A DNA stretch of 64,000 bases. It comes from DATDIC01 sp963764525. Lineage in GTDB: Bacteria > Pseudomonadota > Alphaproteobacteria > Acetobacterales > Acetobacteraceae. Location of the stretch: positions 13,544 through 77,543 of the forward strand of contig CAVXTC010000025.1 of assembly GCA_963764525.1 (NCBI GenBank), given 5' to 3'. The notes beneath the pieces are model-generated. The model saw only the letters and a program-made list of their open reading frames with translations, was not told the origin of the DNA and searched no databases. Position 1 is the stretch's first letter; each line of letters begins with the position of its first letter. A program made the position numbers and the translations under genes. Below are positions 8,448-17,751 of this stretch, piece after piece.

Positions 8448-8532
8448 TCAGCCGCGGCCTGAGGTGTCTGTTCGAGGATCAGACGGGCGATGAACTCCGT
8501 CTTGGTCGATGCGTGCTGGATATCGTAAGGTA
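8448..8532 (-). pseudogene. 3' remnant of an unidentified gene cut by the IS256 element
   Basis: Read on the minus strand, the DNA directly flanking the left end of the insertion sequence encodes about 27 residues (YDIQHASTKTEFIARLIL and onward) ending in TAA. It reads like a real protein tail. The matching 5' part is not found on the other side of the element, where only 73 bp separate it from the secF stop. This suggests that insertion was followed by a deletion. I do not recognise the family. Confidence 0.35.
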
Positions 8533-9876
8533 GTGTCCGTTTCTTTGTGTAAGCGCCACTGTGGCCCATTCCAGTCTGTCAGCCAGCGAGCTGGCTGACA
8601 GACTGGAAACGCTCGCCGAACAGGATGGCAAACTGCGCCATCGCCGCCGTCCAGGCAACCGGCCGACGCCAGCGCACGCCGACGTTGCGCAGCGCCAGGA
8701 ACAGCAGTTTCAGGGCCGCGTCGTCATTGGGAAAGCTGCCCCGCGTCTTGATGATTTTCCGCAGGCTCCGGTGCAGGCTTTCCACCGCATTCGTCGTGTA
8801 GATCATGCGCCGGATGTCCGGCGGAAAGGCGAACAGCGGAACCACCTGATCCCAGGCCCGCCGCCAGGTTGCCGTAATCGTCGGGTAGCGCCTGGCCCAT
8901 TTGGTTTCAAATTCATCCAACCGCTCCAGCCCCGCCTCCGCCGTCGCCGCCCGGTAGATTTGCTTCATGTCCGGCAAGATAGCCTTGCGATCCTTCCATG
9001 AAACAAACGCCAGAGAGGCCCGGATCAGATGCACAATGCAGGTCTGCACGATGGTCTTCGGATACGCCGCCGCAATCGCTTCGGGAAAACCCTTCAGCCC
9101 GTCAACCACCGCGATCAGGATGTCCTCAACCCCCCGGCTCTTCAACTCGTTCAGCACCTTGAGCCAGAATTTCGCCCCCTCGGTCTGCTCGATCCACAGC
9201 CCCAGCACCTCCTTCTCGCCTTCCGCAGTGACCCCAAGCGCCACGTAGATCGCCTTGTTGCGTACCAGACCTTCGTCGCGCACCTTCACCCGCAGCGCAT
9301 CCAGGAACACGATCGGATAGAGCCGCTCCAGCGGCCGGCCCTGCCATTCCCGAACCTCCTCCAGAACCCCCTCGGTGGCCCGGCTGATCAGATCCGGCGA
9401 CACCTCGAGGCCATACATCTCGCGCAGGTGGCCCTGGATCTCGCGCACCGTCAGCCCGCGCGCATACAGGCTGACGATGCGATCGGCGAAGCCGTCCAGG
9501 CGACGGCTGCCTTTCGGCACGATCTGCGGCTCGAACGGGCCGTTGCGATCGCGCGGGATCGCCAACTCCAGCGCGCCGTCGTCGCCCAGCACAGTCTTCG
9601 CCGAATGCCCGTTGCGGCTGTTGCCGGAGTTGCGGCCCGTCACCGCGCCCTTTCGGTAGCCCAGGTGCTGGGTCAGCTCGCTCGCCAGCAGCCGTTCCAG
9701 AACCTGTTTCTTCAGTTGCTTGAATAAGCCGTTGTCGTCGAACAGGTCCGACGTCGAGGTGCAACCCGCCAGCAGTTGATCAATCACTTCGGGGTTGATG
9801 TTCGCAGCCATTGTGAACTCCTCCACCACAGGATATGGTGGCCACAATCGGCGTGCTTACACAAGATATAGGACAC
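8533..9876. mobile_element. IS256-family insertion sequence, complete
   Basis: The element is 1,344 bp. Its ends are imperfect inverted repeats: each end begins GTGTCC, then six differing bases, then TTGTGTAAGC. It carries one transposase gene on the minus strand. The 8 bp outside each end (GTAAGGTA left, TCTCACCG right) are not duplicates, although IS256 members normally leave an 8-9 bp target duplication. This implies a rearrangement or deletion after insertion. Confidence 0.85.
8579..9811 (-). CDS. IS256-family (Mutator-type) transposase
   Basis: This 410-residue DDE transposase has a catalytic triad that can be placed as Asp in VFLDALRVK, Asp in AVVDGLKG and Glu in TTNAVESLHR, which is the Transposase_mut signature. 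The ATG at 9811 follows GGAGG directly with good spacing, so the 12 codons upstream are excluded. The frame is intact and the family length (about 400) is normal, so the element may still be able to move. It occupies nearly all of the IS between the terminal repeats. Confidence 0.95.
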   Translation of the reverse strand: MAANINPEVIDQLLAGCTSTSDLFDDNGLFKQLKKQVLERLLASELTQHLGYRKGAVTGRNSGNSRNGHSAKTVLGDDGALELAIPRDRNGPFEPQIVPKGSRRLDGFADRIVSLYARGLTVREIQGHLREMYGLEVSPDLISRATEGVLEEVREWQGRPLERLYPIVFLDALRVKVRDEGLVRNKAIYVALGVTAEGEKEVLGLWIEQTEGAKFWLKVLNELKSRGVEDILIAVVDGLKGFPEAIAAAYPKTIVQTCIVHLIRASLAFVSWKDRKAILPDMKQIYRAATAEAGLERLDEFETKWARRYPTITATWRRAWDQVVPLFAFPPDIRRMIYTTNAVESLHRSLRKIIKTRGSFPNDDAALKLLFLALRNVGVRWRRPVAWTAAMAQFAILFGERFQSVSQLAG

Positions 9877-9949
9877 TCTCACCGGGCCCATATCTCCGGT
9901 CTGCACTCGCACAATCTGCTTCTCAAACGGACCACTCGCGGCAATCAGG

Positions 9950-10993
9950 TCACGGCCGCCGCACCGCCTCCCCTCCTGTCGGCGCTTTCGATGAGGGTCT
10001 CTTTGCCGGCGGGCTCTTCGTTGCTGGCCTCTGTGCCACCCGCGCCTTCGCCGCTGGCGCCGCCACCGAATCCCGCCGCAACCGGTTTTCCCCCAGGAAC
10101 AGCAAGATCGGCGCGGCGATGAAGATCGAAGACGAGGTCCCCACCACGATCCCGAACAGCATCACCCACGCGAAGCCGGAGATCGAAGCACCGCCAAACA
10201 GCGCCAGCGGCAGCGACGCCAGGAACACCGTCATCGACGTGCCCAGCGTCCGGTTCAGCGTCTCGTTGATCGACAGGTCGATCAGCTCGCGCAGCGGCAT
10301 GGTCTTATACTTGCGCAAATTCTCGCGCACCCGGTCGTACACCACCACCTTGTCGTTGGTGGAGTATCCCAGCACGGTCAGGATCGCCGCCACCATCACC
10401 AGGTCGAAGTCGAACCGCGTGACCACCAGGAAGCCGACCGCCTTGGTGATGTCCAGCACCAGCGTCACCACCGCGCCGACCGCGAACTCCCACTCGAAGC
10501 GGAACCAGATATAGACCAGGATCATCGCCAGGCTGATCACCAGCGCCAGGATGCCGTTGCGCAGCAGTTGGGCGGACACCGACGCGCCGATGGTGTCGGT
10601 GCGCAGCAGCTTGCTGCCGGGCACTGTTTTGTCCAGCGCCGCGCGAACCTTGTTGACCATTGCATCGGTCGCCTGAGCGGTCGGCTGCACGCCGAGCCGG
10701 ATCAGCACCTCATCGGCTGCGCCGAAGCGCTGCACCCCCTGCTCCGGAATGTTGTCGGCCGCCAGCGCCGCGCGGATGCGGCCGAAATCCGCCGGGCCCG
10801 GCGTGCGCACCTCCATCACGATGCCGCCCGAGAAGTCGATGCCGAGGCGGGGGCCGGGATGGATGAACAGGATGATCGAGGCGGTCGATAACACCGCCGA
10901 GACGATCAGCCCCATGAAGCGCCCGCGCATGAAGTGGATGCGCGTGCCGTCGGGAACGAGCCGGAAATGGGGGCGGAGCAGGAAGCTGAACAT
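9950..10993 (-). CDS. secF: Protein translocase subunit SecF
   Basis: This 347-residue inner-membrane protein works with SecD to pull secreted proteins out of the SecYEG channel using the proton gradient. It starts with a membrane helix, then the SecF signature GIDFSGGIVMEV, a periplasmic domain, and five C-terminal helices containing the conserved ILTVLGYSTNDKVVVYDRVREN block. A low-complexity basic tail (PATKSPPAKRPSSKAP) extends past the last helix and is unusual. The start codon lies 6 bp after the secD stop, so the two are one operon. yajC, often upstream, is not seen. Confidence 0.96.
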   Translation of the reverse strand: MFSFLLRPHFRLVPDGTRIHFMRGRFMGLIVSAVLSTASIILFIHPGPRLGIDFSGGIVMEVRTPGPADFGRIRAALAADNIPEQGVQRFGAADEVLIRLGVQPTAQATDAMVNKVRAALDKTVPGSKLLRTDTIGASVSAQLLRNGILALVISLAMILVYIWFRFEWEFAVGAVVTLVLDITKAVGFLVVTRFDFDLVMVAAILTVLGYSTNDKVVVYDRVRENLRKYKTMPLRELIDLSINETLNRTLGTSMTVFLASLPLALFGGASISGFAWVMLFGIVVGTSSSIFIAAPILLFLGENRLRRDSVAAPAAKARVAQRPATKSPPAKRPSSKAPTGGEAVRRP

Positions 10994-10999
10994 GATGGA

Positions 11000-12574
11000 T
11001 CAGACCGGCAGAAGGCGAGGGCGGGTGGCGATATACCACCGCGAGACCAGCAGGCGCGTCAGCATCCAGGCGGTGAACAGGCTGGTGGCGATGCCGACGG
11101 TGATGGTGACCGCGAACCCGCGAACCGGGCCGGAGCCGAAGATGAACAGCATCACGTGGGCCAGGAACGCGGTGGCGTTGGAATCGAAGATCGTCCGGTA
11201 GGCACGGTTGAAGCCGTGCTCCAGCGCCTGCAAGGGGGGCCGGCCATTGCGCTGTTCCTCGCGGATGCGTTCATTGATCAGGATGTTGGCATCGACCGCC
11301 ATTCCCAGGGTCAGCAGGATTCCGGCCATTCCCGGCAAAGTCAGCGTGGCTTGCAGCAGCGACATGACCCCGAGCATCAGGATCAGGTTCACCACCAGGC
11401 AGATATTCGCGAACCAGCCGAACAGGCCGTAGAACAGGCCCATGAAGGCGACCACGAGCAGGAACCCGGCGCCCAGCGCGATCGCTCCGGCGCGGATCGA
11501 ATCGGCGCCCAGCTCCGGGCCGATGCTGTTCTGCTCCACAACGGTCAGCGGCGCCGGCAGGGCACCGGCGCGCAGCAGCAGCGCCAGGTCGCTGGCCGAG
11601 GCGGCGGTGAAGTTGCCGCTGATCTGACCGCGCCCGCCCAGGATCGGCTCGCGGATGACCGGCGCGCTGATCACCTTGTTGTCGAGCACGATGGCGAATC
11701 GGCGGCCGACATTGGTGCGCGTCACGTCGGCGAAGCGGCGGCCGCCGACGTTGTTGAAGGTGAAGTTCACCACCCACTCGCCGGCCTGCTGCTCGGTGCC
11801 GGCGCGGGCGTCGGTCAGGTCGCCGCCATCCACATCGACGCGGTCATAGACGGCGATCTTCTGGTTCGGGTTGTCCTGCATCGGCAGGAACTGCACGCCG
11901 GGGGGCGGCGTGGACAGGGCTGGGTTGGCGGTCTCGTCCACAAGCTGGAACGTCATGTGCGCCGTCTGGCCCAGCAACTGCTTGATCCGGTCGGGGTCGC
12001 CGACGCCGGGAAGCTGCACGACGATGCGATCGGCGCCTTGCTGGGTGACCTGCGGATCGACCACGCCGGTGGCGTCGATTCGCCGGCGCACGATCTCGAT
12101 CGATTGCTGCATGGCCGCCGTCGCCCGATCATGCAGCGCGACCGGCGACAGGGTGACGGTGATCTGGCCGTTCGGCGCGGAGGCCAGCACCAGGTCGGGG
12201 GTGCTGAGGGCGCCTTCTGACGAGATCAACGGCTGCAGCGAGGCCAGGGCGTCTTGCAGGCGGGCGGGGTCGCGAAGCTGGATGACAATGCGGTTCTGGG
12301 CGGCCTGGGCCTCGATCGTGCGATAGAAGATGGTGCGCTGGACCAGGGCCCGGCGAACCGAATCGATCAGGCCGTTCAGCCGCTGCTTGACCACGGTTCC
12401 CATGTCCACCTGCATCAGCAGGTAGCTGCCGCCTTGCAGGTCAAGGCCGAGATGCACCTGCCGCCACGGCATCCAGGGGGTCGGGGCGCGGGCGGCGTTG
12501 GGGATGCACAGGATCGCCCCGAGCAGGCAGGCGCACAGGATCAGGGTGGCCTTCAGGCGGCTGAAATACATCAT
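11000..12574 (-). CDS. secD: Protein translocase subunit SecD
   Basis: This 524-residue RND-type membrane protein partners with SecF. The N-terminal helix is followed by the motif LGLDLQGGSYLLM, the large periplasmic domain, and a C-terminal six-helix block with GMAVDANILINERIREE, the conserved TM4 segment that carries the proton-relay aspartate. Length is normal for alphaproteobacteria. Two ATGs (12574 and 12571) could start it. The 101 bp to the convergent aldolase stop carry no gene. Confidence 0.96.
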   Translation of the reverse strand: MMYFSRLKATLILCACLLGAILCIPNAARAPTPWMPWRQVHLGLDLQGGSYLLMQVDMGTVVKQRLNGLIDSVRRALVQRTIFYRTIEAQAAQNRIVIQLRDPARLQDALASLQPLISSEGALSTPDLVLASAPNGQITVTLSPVALHDRATAAMQQSIEIVRRRIDATGVVDPQVTQQGADRIVVQLPGVGDPDRIKQLLGQTAHMTFQLVDETANPALSTPPPGVQFLPMQDNPNQKIAVYDRVDVDGGDLTDARAGTEQQAGEWVVNFTFNNVGGRRFADVTRTNVGRRFAIVLDNKVISAPVIREPILGGRGQISGNFTAASASDLALLLRAGALPAPLTVVEQNSIGPELGADSIRAGAIALGAGFLLVVAFMGLFYGLFGWFANICLVVNLILMLGVMSLLQATLTLPGMAGILLTLGMAVDANILINERIREEQRNGRPPLQALEHGFNRAYRTIFDSNATAFLAHVMLFIFGSGPVRGFAVTITVGIATSLFTAWMLTRLLVSRWYIATRPRLLPV

Positions 12575-12675
12575 CGGAGGTTTGGGCTCGGCTGGCGCAT
12601 CGGGGCCGCTTATACGCTATGGGCGCGGTTGGACAGGGGGACGGGGCTTATCCTTTCGTCAGGCTGAGCAGCGCC

Positions 12676-13451
12676 TCAGACGGGTGCCCGACGCAGCCCG
12701 TCGATGCCGGCGCGGAACGCCGAACCCAGCAGGATCACGTCGGTCGAGAAGATGATGAACCGGTAGCCCCGGGCCAGCCAGTCACGCGCGGCGTCCGGCG
12801 TGGTGACCAGGTACGCCCCGATCTTGCCGTGCCGTTTCGCCGCCGCGATCACCTGATCGGCGCACTCGCGAAAGCGCGGCGTGTCGTAGCGCCCGGGCGT
12901 GCCGAGCGATACCGACAGGTCCATGTGGCCGAGGAAGGCGATGTCGATGCCGGGGACCGAGATGATGTCATCGACGTTCTCGACGCTTTGGCGGTCTCGA
13001 TCTTCACGGCGATCAGCGTGCGTTCATCGGCGATGCGGATCGAATCGGGCAGGTTCACGCCGGCATAATCGTCGTGCGCGATGCCGAACGCGGCGCCGCG
13101 TACGCCGGTGGGCGGGTAATGCGTGATGCGGGCGATCACCTCGGCCTCAGCCCGGGTTTGCACGACGGGCACCAGCAGACCCATGGCGCCGCAATCGAGC
13201 GGGCGGGTCAGCAAGTGATAGTCGTGCCACGCGACGTTCACCATCGGCACGATGGGAAGGCCGCGTGTCAGCGCGATCTGCGTCTTGATCGTGGCGTCGT
13301 TCAGGCAGCCGGCTTCCTGGTCGTAGATGATGAAGTCGGCGCCGGCGGCGGCGAAAATCTGTGGCAAGCCGGGGCTTGCGAGTTCCAGGATCAGCGGCCC
13401 GAATACCGGCTCGTCACGCTGTAGTTTCGCGCGAAGCGGATTGGCGCGCAT
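12676..13451 (-). CDS. HpcH/HpaI-family aldolase (frameshifted here)
   Basis: This is a class II pyruvate aldolase of about 257 residues, related to 4-hydroxy-2-oxoheptanedioate and 2-keto-3-deoxy-sugar-acid aldolases. Starting at ATG 13451 (after AAAGGAA), the protein shows the barrel entry FGPLILELASPG, the segment FIIYDQEAG with a metal-site acid, and AVKIETAK holding the second metal-binding glutamate. One G appears to be missing near 12983: restoring it joins ETAKA to LENVDDI and on to IAFLGHMDLSVSLG and the C-terminus. Either the sequence has an error or the gene is newly inactivated. The substrate is not predictable. Confidence 0.8.
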
Positions 13452-13671
13452 GCAGGTTCCTTTCCGTGCCGATCTCGGGCCGACAGGTGACACGAACGCG
13501 GGACGGCTGCAATTAAGCGCGCTGCGGCATTGGTTGGATTTCATGCTAGGCAGCGCCCTACGTTGGTCGGTCGGAATGCTTCGACCGCGACCGAAGCATT
13601 TCGCCGTGACGATGCAACGGATCGCGCCCAGGTTGGTCGGTGTGTTCGACGACAAACAGGAGTGCAATATC

Positions 13672-13980
13672 ATGCAGACCCAGCCCTACACCGACGGGTT
13701 CGCCGTTTCGGCCATCTGGGAAGCGGCCGATGGCCAGGCTGATGCGGTGGCCGACATCCTTGCCCGGTTCGCACCCCAGGCACAGCGGGAGCCCGGAGTG
13801 AAACTGTTCATCGTGCATCGCGGCGTAGCCAATCGCTCGCGATTTCTGTTCTACGAATTGTTCGAGGATCGGGCCGCGTTCGCGGCGCACCAGGAGACTC
13901 CGCATTTCAAGTCGCTCGTTCTGGGGGAAGGTCTGCCAAGGCTGACCCGGCGCGAACGTGTGGAGTATTCCGTTTTGTAA
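13672..13980 (+). CDS. Antibiotic biosynthesis monooxygenase-like (YgiN type) small protein
   Basis: This 102-residue protein has the dimeric alpha+beta-barrel ABM fold. The pattern is an N-terminal strand (GFAVSAIWEA), helix ADAVADILARFAPQAQREPG, strand VKLFIVHRG, then RFLFYELFEDRAAFAAHQETPHF, which is the family's most conserved stretch. Relatives oxidise quinols or clear reactive metabolites without a cofactor. ATG 13672 is chosen because AGGAG lies 9 bp upstream. It diverges from the aldolase gene. A CCCCTCCC-ACAG-GGGGAGGGG hairpin at 14000-14021 follows it and faces the next convergent gene. Confidence 0.75.
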   Translation: MQTQPYTDGFAVSAIWEAADGQADAVADILARFAPQAQREPGVKLFIVHRGVANRSRFLFYELFEDRAAFAAHQETPHFKSLVLGEGLPRLTRRERVEYSVL

Positions 13981-13998
13981 GCCGCCCGCTTGCTTCGA

Positions 13999-14021
13999 CC
14001 CCTCCCACAGGGGGAGGGGGA
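13999..14021. terminator. Bidirectional hairpin between convergent genes
   Basis: The sequence CCCCTCCC, a short ACAG loop and GGGGAGGGG form a strong stem in the 41-bp gap between the monooxygenase and DUF2937 genes. There is no run of T, so termination is inferred from position and stem strength. Confidence 0.4.
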
Positions 14022-14582
14022 TTACAGCGTTCGTTCGGGATACCGGTCCCTGAATGGTCCGGCAATTGCCGTTCCGATCGATATCAACATCTGCGCCGCC
14101 AGCGACCCGAGCACCAGACCGCACACCCCGTAGATCGCCGCCGCGCTGCTGAATGCGATCTGGATGACATGGGTCTCGAGCGCCGTCCGCAGAACCGCCA
14201 TCTTGTACCCATGCTCGTCGGCAAGCGCGTCCAGCAGGGCGGTCGGCGGTTGCAGCAAAGGGGTCGTCGCCATGATCCGATCATGCGCCGCGCCCAGCAC
14301 GCGGACGCGATCCAGCGACTGTTCCAGTGTCGCCGCATTCGACGGCTCAGCGTTCTTCAATGCTTGCACGATCGCGGCGTCGGAGCTGGCGGTGAAATGG
14401 TAGTAGTCGCGCGCCGACTGCTCGCGCTGGTCGATGTCGCGCCGCGCGTCATTGGTGACCTGCAGCAGCGCCGCCGTATAGTCGCCAGTCAACGCCGGAA
14501 GCTGGATCGCCAGGATCGCAGCCGCGAGCGGCAGTGACAGGCTGACCGCTTCGGACATCCAGCGGCCGATGAAACCGGGCAT
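14022..14582 (-). CDS. DUF2937 family membrane protein
   Basis: This 186-residue protein has an N-terminal hydrophobic helix (VSLSLPLAAAILAIQLPAL) and another near the C-terminus (AAAIYGVCGLVLGSLAAQMLI). A soluble helical middle part contains DARRDIDQREQSARDYY. Architecture and the phrase ALADEHGYKMAVLRTALET fit DUF2937, a conserved proteobacterial inner-membrane family of unknown role. The start at 14582 lies just before the divergent Gfo/Idh gene, 83 bp away. An internal ATG nine codons downstream is possible. Confidence 0.65.
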   Translation of the reverse strand: MPGFIGRWMSEAVSLSLPLAAAILAIQLPALTGDYTAALLQVTNDARRDIDQREQSARDYYHFTASSDAAIVQALKNAEPSNAATLEQSLDRVRVLGAAHDRIMATTPLLQPPTALLDALADEHGYKMAVLRTALETHVIQIAFSSAAAIYGVCGLVLGSLAAQMLISIGTAIAGPFRDRYPERTL

Positions 14583-14665
14583 GCAGCACCTCGCGTGGGA
14601 GCCTCCATTATAGGCCAATGCCGCCGGCCTTGCGTTCCCTGCCCGGCACCCGCCACAAGCCCTGC

Positions 14666-15670
14666 ATGTCGCTCGCACCTCTCCGCATCGGCGTTGCCGG
14701 CGCCGGGCATTTCGGCCGCTATCACGCGTTGAAGGTGACGACGTCGCCGCGCGCGGTGCTGGCCGGCGTGCACGACCGGCATGCCGGGCGGGCGAGCGCG
14801 GTAGGAGCCGAGGCGGGGGCGCCGGACCTTTCGCTGGCGGCGCTGATCGCCGCCAGCGATGCGGTGATCGTTGCGGCTCCCGCCGCTGCACACCACGCGA
14901 TCGCCGCCGCGGCATTGCGCGCCGGAAGGCACGTGCTGGTGGAAAAGCCGATCGCCGCGACGCTGGCCGAGGCTGACGAGCTGGCGGAACTCGCCGCAAA
15001 GCACGGCCTGGTCCTGCAGGTCGGGCATCTGGAGCGGTTTTCCGCCGCTCATGCCGCGCTATCCGGGCGCATGGGCGCCGCACTTTATATCGAGGCGACC
15101 CGCATCGCGCCGTTCAAGCCGCGCGGCACTGATGTGTCGGTGATCCTCGACCTGATGATCCACGACCTGGACCTGATCCTGTCGCTCACCGACAGCCCGA
15201 TCGAGAGCGTCGATGCGGTCGGCGCTCCGGTGGCAAGCGCGCACGAGGACATCGCCAACGCACGCATCCGCTTTGCCTCGGGCGCCGTGGCGACGATCAC
15301 GGCCAGTCGGGTCGCGACACGGACCGAGCGGCGGATGCGCATCTTCGCGCAGAATGGGTATCTCACGGTCGATTTCGCCAATCGCCGCCTCAGTGTGATC
15401 CGGCGAGACGAGGGCCAGGCGCTCCCGGGGCTTGAGGGATTCGGGATCGAAGAAACCTCCTGGCAGGACCACGACGCGCTGGCGGCCGAGCAGGCGGCGT
15501 TCGTCGCGTCCGTGCTGGATGGCGCGCCCGTCGTCGTCGATGCCGCGGCCGGCCGGCGGGCGCTGGCCGTCGCGTTGGCGGTGACCGATGCCATGGCGGA
15601 ATCGCGGGCGCGGATGGAGGCTTCAGGCCTGATCCAGCAAATCCAGCACCACCCCGGCGGCGGCCTCTGA
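14666..15670 (+). CDS. Gfo/Idh/MocA-family oxidoreductase
   Basis: This 334-residue NAD(P)-dependent dehydrogenase has the Rossmann motif GVAGAGHFGRYHA at its start, the family signature HVLVEKPIA (~95) with the conserved Lys, and the C-terminal domain with LDLMIHDLDLILSL containing the catalytic His/Asp. Homologues sit with lpxB in alphaproteobacteria, so a sugar-nucleotide or lipid A related role is plausible. Here it converges on lpxB and their coding ends overlap by 48 bp. The start is uncertain: an ATG at 14618 is also in frame, but neither has a clear ribosome site. Confidence 0.8.
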   Translation: MSLAPLRIGVAGAGHFGRYHALKVTTSPRAVLAGVHDRHAGRASAVGAEAGAPDLSLAALIAASDAVIVAAPAAAHHAIAAAALRAGRHVLVEKPIAATLAEADELAELAAKHGLVLQVGHLERFSAAHAALSGRMGAALYIEATRIAPFKPRGTDVSVILDLMIHDLDLILSLTDSPIESVDAVGAPVASAHEDIANARIRFASGAVATITASRVATRTERRMRIFAQNGYLTVDFANRRLSVIRRDEGQALPGLEGFGIEETSWQDHDALAAEQAAFVASVLDGAPVVVDAAAGRRALAVALAVTDAMAESRARMEASGLIQQIQHHPGGGL

Positions 15671-16769
15671 CGGCAGGCCGGCCGGGGGGCGGAGCGCCGC
15701 GAGCACGGACCTGAACGCGGCACGCTGCGCGGCGGCGGCATGCGGATCAGTGAGCAGATGCGCCAGTGTCTCGGCCAACCGCTGCGGGGAGCAATCCTGC
15801 TGCATCAGCTCCGGGACGACCTGGTGATCGGACAGCAGGTTCAGCAGCGAGGCGTAGCGCACCGAGATCAGGCGCCGCGCCAGCACTGCCGAGACCGGGT
15901 TGAGCCGGTACGCCACCAGCATCGGAACACCGGCCAAAGCGAGTTCCAGGGTCGAGGTGCCGGACTTGGTGAGGGCGGCCGAGGAGGCGGCAAATGCATC
16001 GTGCTTGTCCGCGGTCTCCGTCACCAGGATCGGCGGCCTTGGCCAAAGGCGGGTTCCGGTACGCACCGCCTCGGCGACCGGCCCGGCCACCGGCACAACC
16101 GGCTGCACATCCGGCACCGTAGCGGCCAGAAGCTGCAGGGCTGCGCCGAGGATTGGCAGCAGGCGGGATGTCTCGCTGCGCCGGCTGCCCGGCATCACGA
16201 TGACCAGGCGTGCCGCGGCGGGAAGCCGGTGGCGCGCACGGAACCGGGCGGCGTCGCCCTGATCCGCGCCGCTCTCCAGCACGGGGTGGCCGACGAAACT
16301 GGCCGGGAGCCCGTGGCGGGCGAAGAAGTCGGGCTCGAAGGGCAACAGACAGAGCAGTCGATCCCACAATCCCGGATAATGCCGCACCCGGCCGCCGCGC
16401 CATGCCCAGACCTGCGGGGCCACATAATGGGCGCGGCGGATCCCGAACGGCGCTACCTCCCGCAGCAGGCGCAAGGTGAATCCGGGGCTGTCGATCGTTA
16501 CCACCATGGCAGGCCGGCGCGCGGCGATATCGGCCACGGTTTCCGACAGGCGCCGGCGAAGCTGGGCCAATCGGGGCAGCACTTCCAGCAGCCCCATCAC
16601 CGCCAGTTCGTGGATCGGGAAGCGGCTCGTCAGCCCCTGTGCCGCCATCTGCGGGACCGCCAATTCCGGCAAACTCGAGATCCGGCCGGCGAGCGCGCAA
16701 CGCCGCCATCAGCCTTCCCCCAAGCACGTCGCCACTCTGCTCGCCGGCGACGAGGTAGATCAGGGGCAT
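15623..16769 (-). CDS. lpxB: Lipid-A-disaccharide synthase LpxB (frameshifted here)
   Basis: LpxB joins UDP-2,3-diacylglucosamine and lipid X at the inner membrane to make the lipid A disaccharide. The start at 16769 gives the classic opening LIYLVAGEQSGDVLGGRLM and FAGIGGP. One extra G in the GGG run at 16653-16655 (CCC in sense) then breaks the frame; removing it joins GGP to QMAAQGLTS. The rest is complete: TIDSPGFTLRLL, YVAPQVWAWR, LPFEPDFF, MPGSRRSE and KSGTSTLELA (~285). The gene is normally essential where lipid A is made, so the break is probably a sequence error. The start overlaps the hisI stop by 10 bp. Confidence 0.9.
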
Positions 16770-17170
16770 GCGGCGCCGTAGAGAGCCTCCGGTGAGATCA
16801 GCGGGGCGGCGATCTCGGTCAGGGCGCCATTGCGCGCCGCACGGTAAAAGCAGCTTCGCCGTCCGGTGTGGCAGGCGACACCGTGCTGATCGACTAACAG
16901 CAGCAGCGCGTCGCCATCGCAGTCGATGCGCAGTTCCTTCAGGTGCTGCACCTGGCCGGAGGTCTCGCCCTTACGCCACAGCCGTCCCCGGCTGCGGCTG
17001 AAATAGCAGACCCGGCCGGTCGCCAGCGTCTCCGTGACCGCGTCGCGGTTCATCCAGGCCAGCATCAGCACCTGCCCGGTGTCGTGCTGCTGGGCGATGG
17101 CGGGCACCAGCCCTTGGGCGTCGAAGGCGATGGCGGCCAGCACCGCCGGTTCGGTGGTATGTTCGTGCAT
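16760..17170 (-). CDS. hisI: Phosphoribosyl-AMP cyclohydrolase
   Basis: This 136-residue enzyme performs histidine biosynthesis step 3, opening the adenine ring of PR-AMP. The family blocks are intact: VLMLAWMNRDAV, GRVCYFSRSRGRLWRKGETSG, IDCDGDALLLLVDQHGVACHTG and RRSCFYR. The Cys of CDGDA and the Cys pair at VACHTGRRSC match the zinc-binding positions, and the aspartates of DCDGD the magnesium site. The start is taken at ATG 17170 because the length then fits; an ATG at 17182 is also in frame. It stands apart from hisF/E/G/D, which are 37 kb away, and is coupled to lpxB instead. Confidence 0.93.
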   Translation of the reverse strand: MHEHTTEPAVLAAIAFDAQGLVPAIAQQHDTGQVLMLAWMNRDAVTETLATGRVCYFSRSRGRLWRKGETSGQVQHLKELRIDCDGDALLLLVDQHGVACHTGRRSCFYRAARNGALTEIAAPLISPEALYGAACP

Positions 17171-17198
17171 GGGTGGTATCATGGGGCGTGAGCCGGCG

Positions 17199-17696
17199 AT
17201 GGCAAAGGAGTTGAGCGAGACCGGATTTTCCCGCGGCACCGAGGCGCTGCTATCGCGCGCGCAGCTTTTATGCGCCGCGCGAGGGGCCCGGCTGACCGAG
17301 CTGCGCCGCGAGGTGCTCGGCCTGATCCTGCAGGCCGACGCGCCGACCGGAGCCTATGACCTGCTGGACCAGTTACGCCGGACACGGCACGGAGCGGCGC
17401 CCCCCACCGTTTACCGGGCCCTCGATTTCCTGCTGGAGCACGGGTTGATCCACCGCGTGGAGCGGCTGGCGGCCTTTGTCGGCTGCGTCGCGCACGAGCC
17501 CAGCCGGGACGGTCATGCCGCGCAATTCCTGATCTGCCGAAGCTGCGGCCATGTCATCGAGCTGGATGACCACGAACTGGCCGATGCGTTGGCTGGGGCG
17601 GCAGGTCGGCTCGGCTTCACCGTGGGATCGGCGACGATCGAGGCCGAGGGCCAATGTGCGACCTGCGCGGCCCGCGAGGGGGCGGCGTGTTCGTAA
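17199..17696 (+). CDS. zur: Fur-family regulator, Zur type
   Basis: This 165-residue ferric-uptake-type repressor has a winged helix in the first ~85 residues (LTELRREVLGLILQADAPTGAYDLLDQL, recognition segment PPTVYRALDFLLEHG) and a C-terminal metal-binding dimer domain. The structural zinc cysteines are visible as CRSCG and CATC, with His residues in HEPSRDGHAAQF and DDHELAD. The FVGC-type segment before the CxxC favours Zur (zinc) over Fur (iron). It diverges from hisI. An ATG at 17181 would add six residues. No zinc transporter genes are adjacent. Confidence 0.75.
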   Translation: MAKELSETGFSRGTEALLSRAQLLCAARGARLTELRREVLGLILQADAPTGAYDLLDQLRRTRHGAAPPTVYRALDFLLEHGLIHRVERLAAFVGCVAHEPSRDGHAAQFLICRSCGHVIELDDHELADALAGAAGRLGFTVGSATIEAEGQCATCAAREGAACS

Positions 17697-17751
17697 GGAT
17701 TGGCGAAGTGCGAGTCGGCCGGGGATGGGGTTGAAACAGCCACGCAGATAA

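Noticed and set aside
8525..9884. Target-site duplication of the IS256 element
   Set aside because: The 8 bp on the left (GTAAGGTA) and right (TCTCACCG) do not match in any register I tried.
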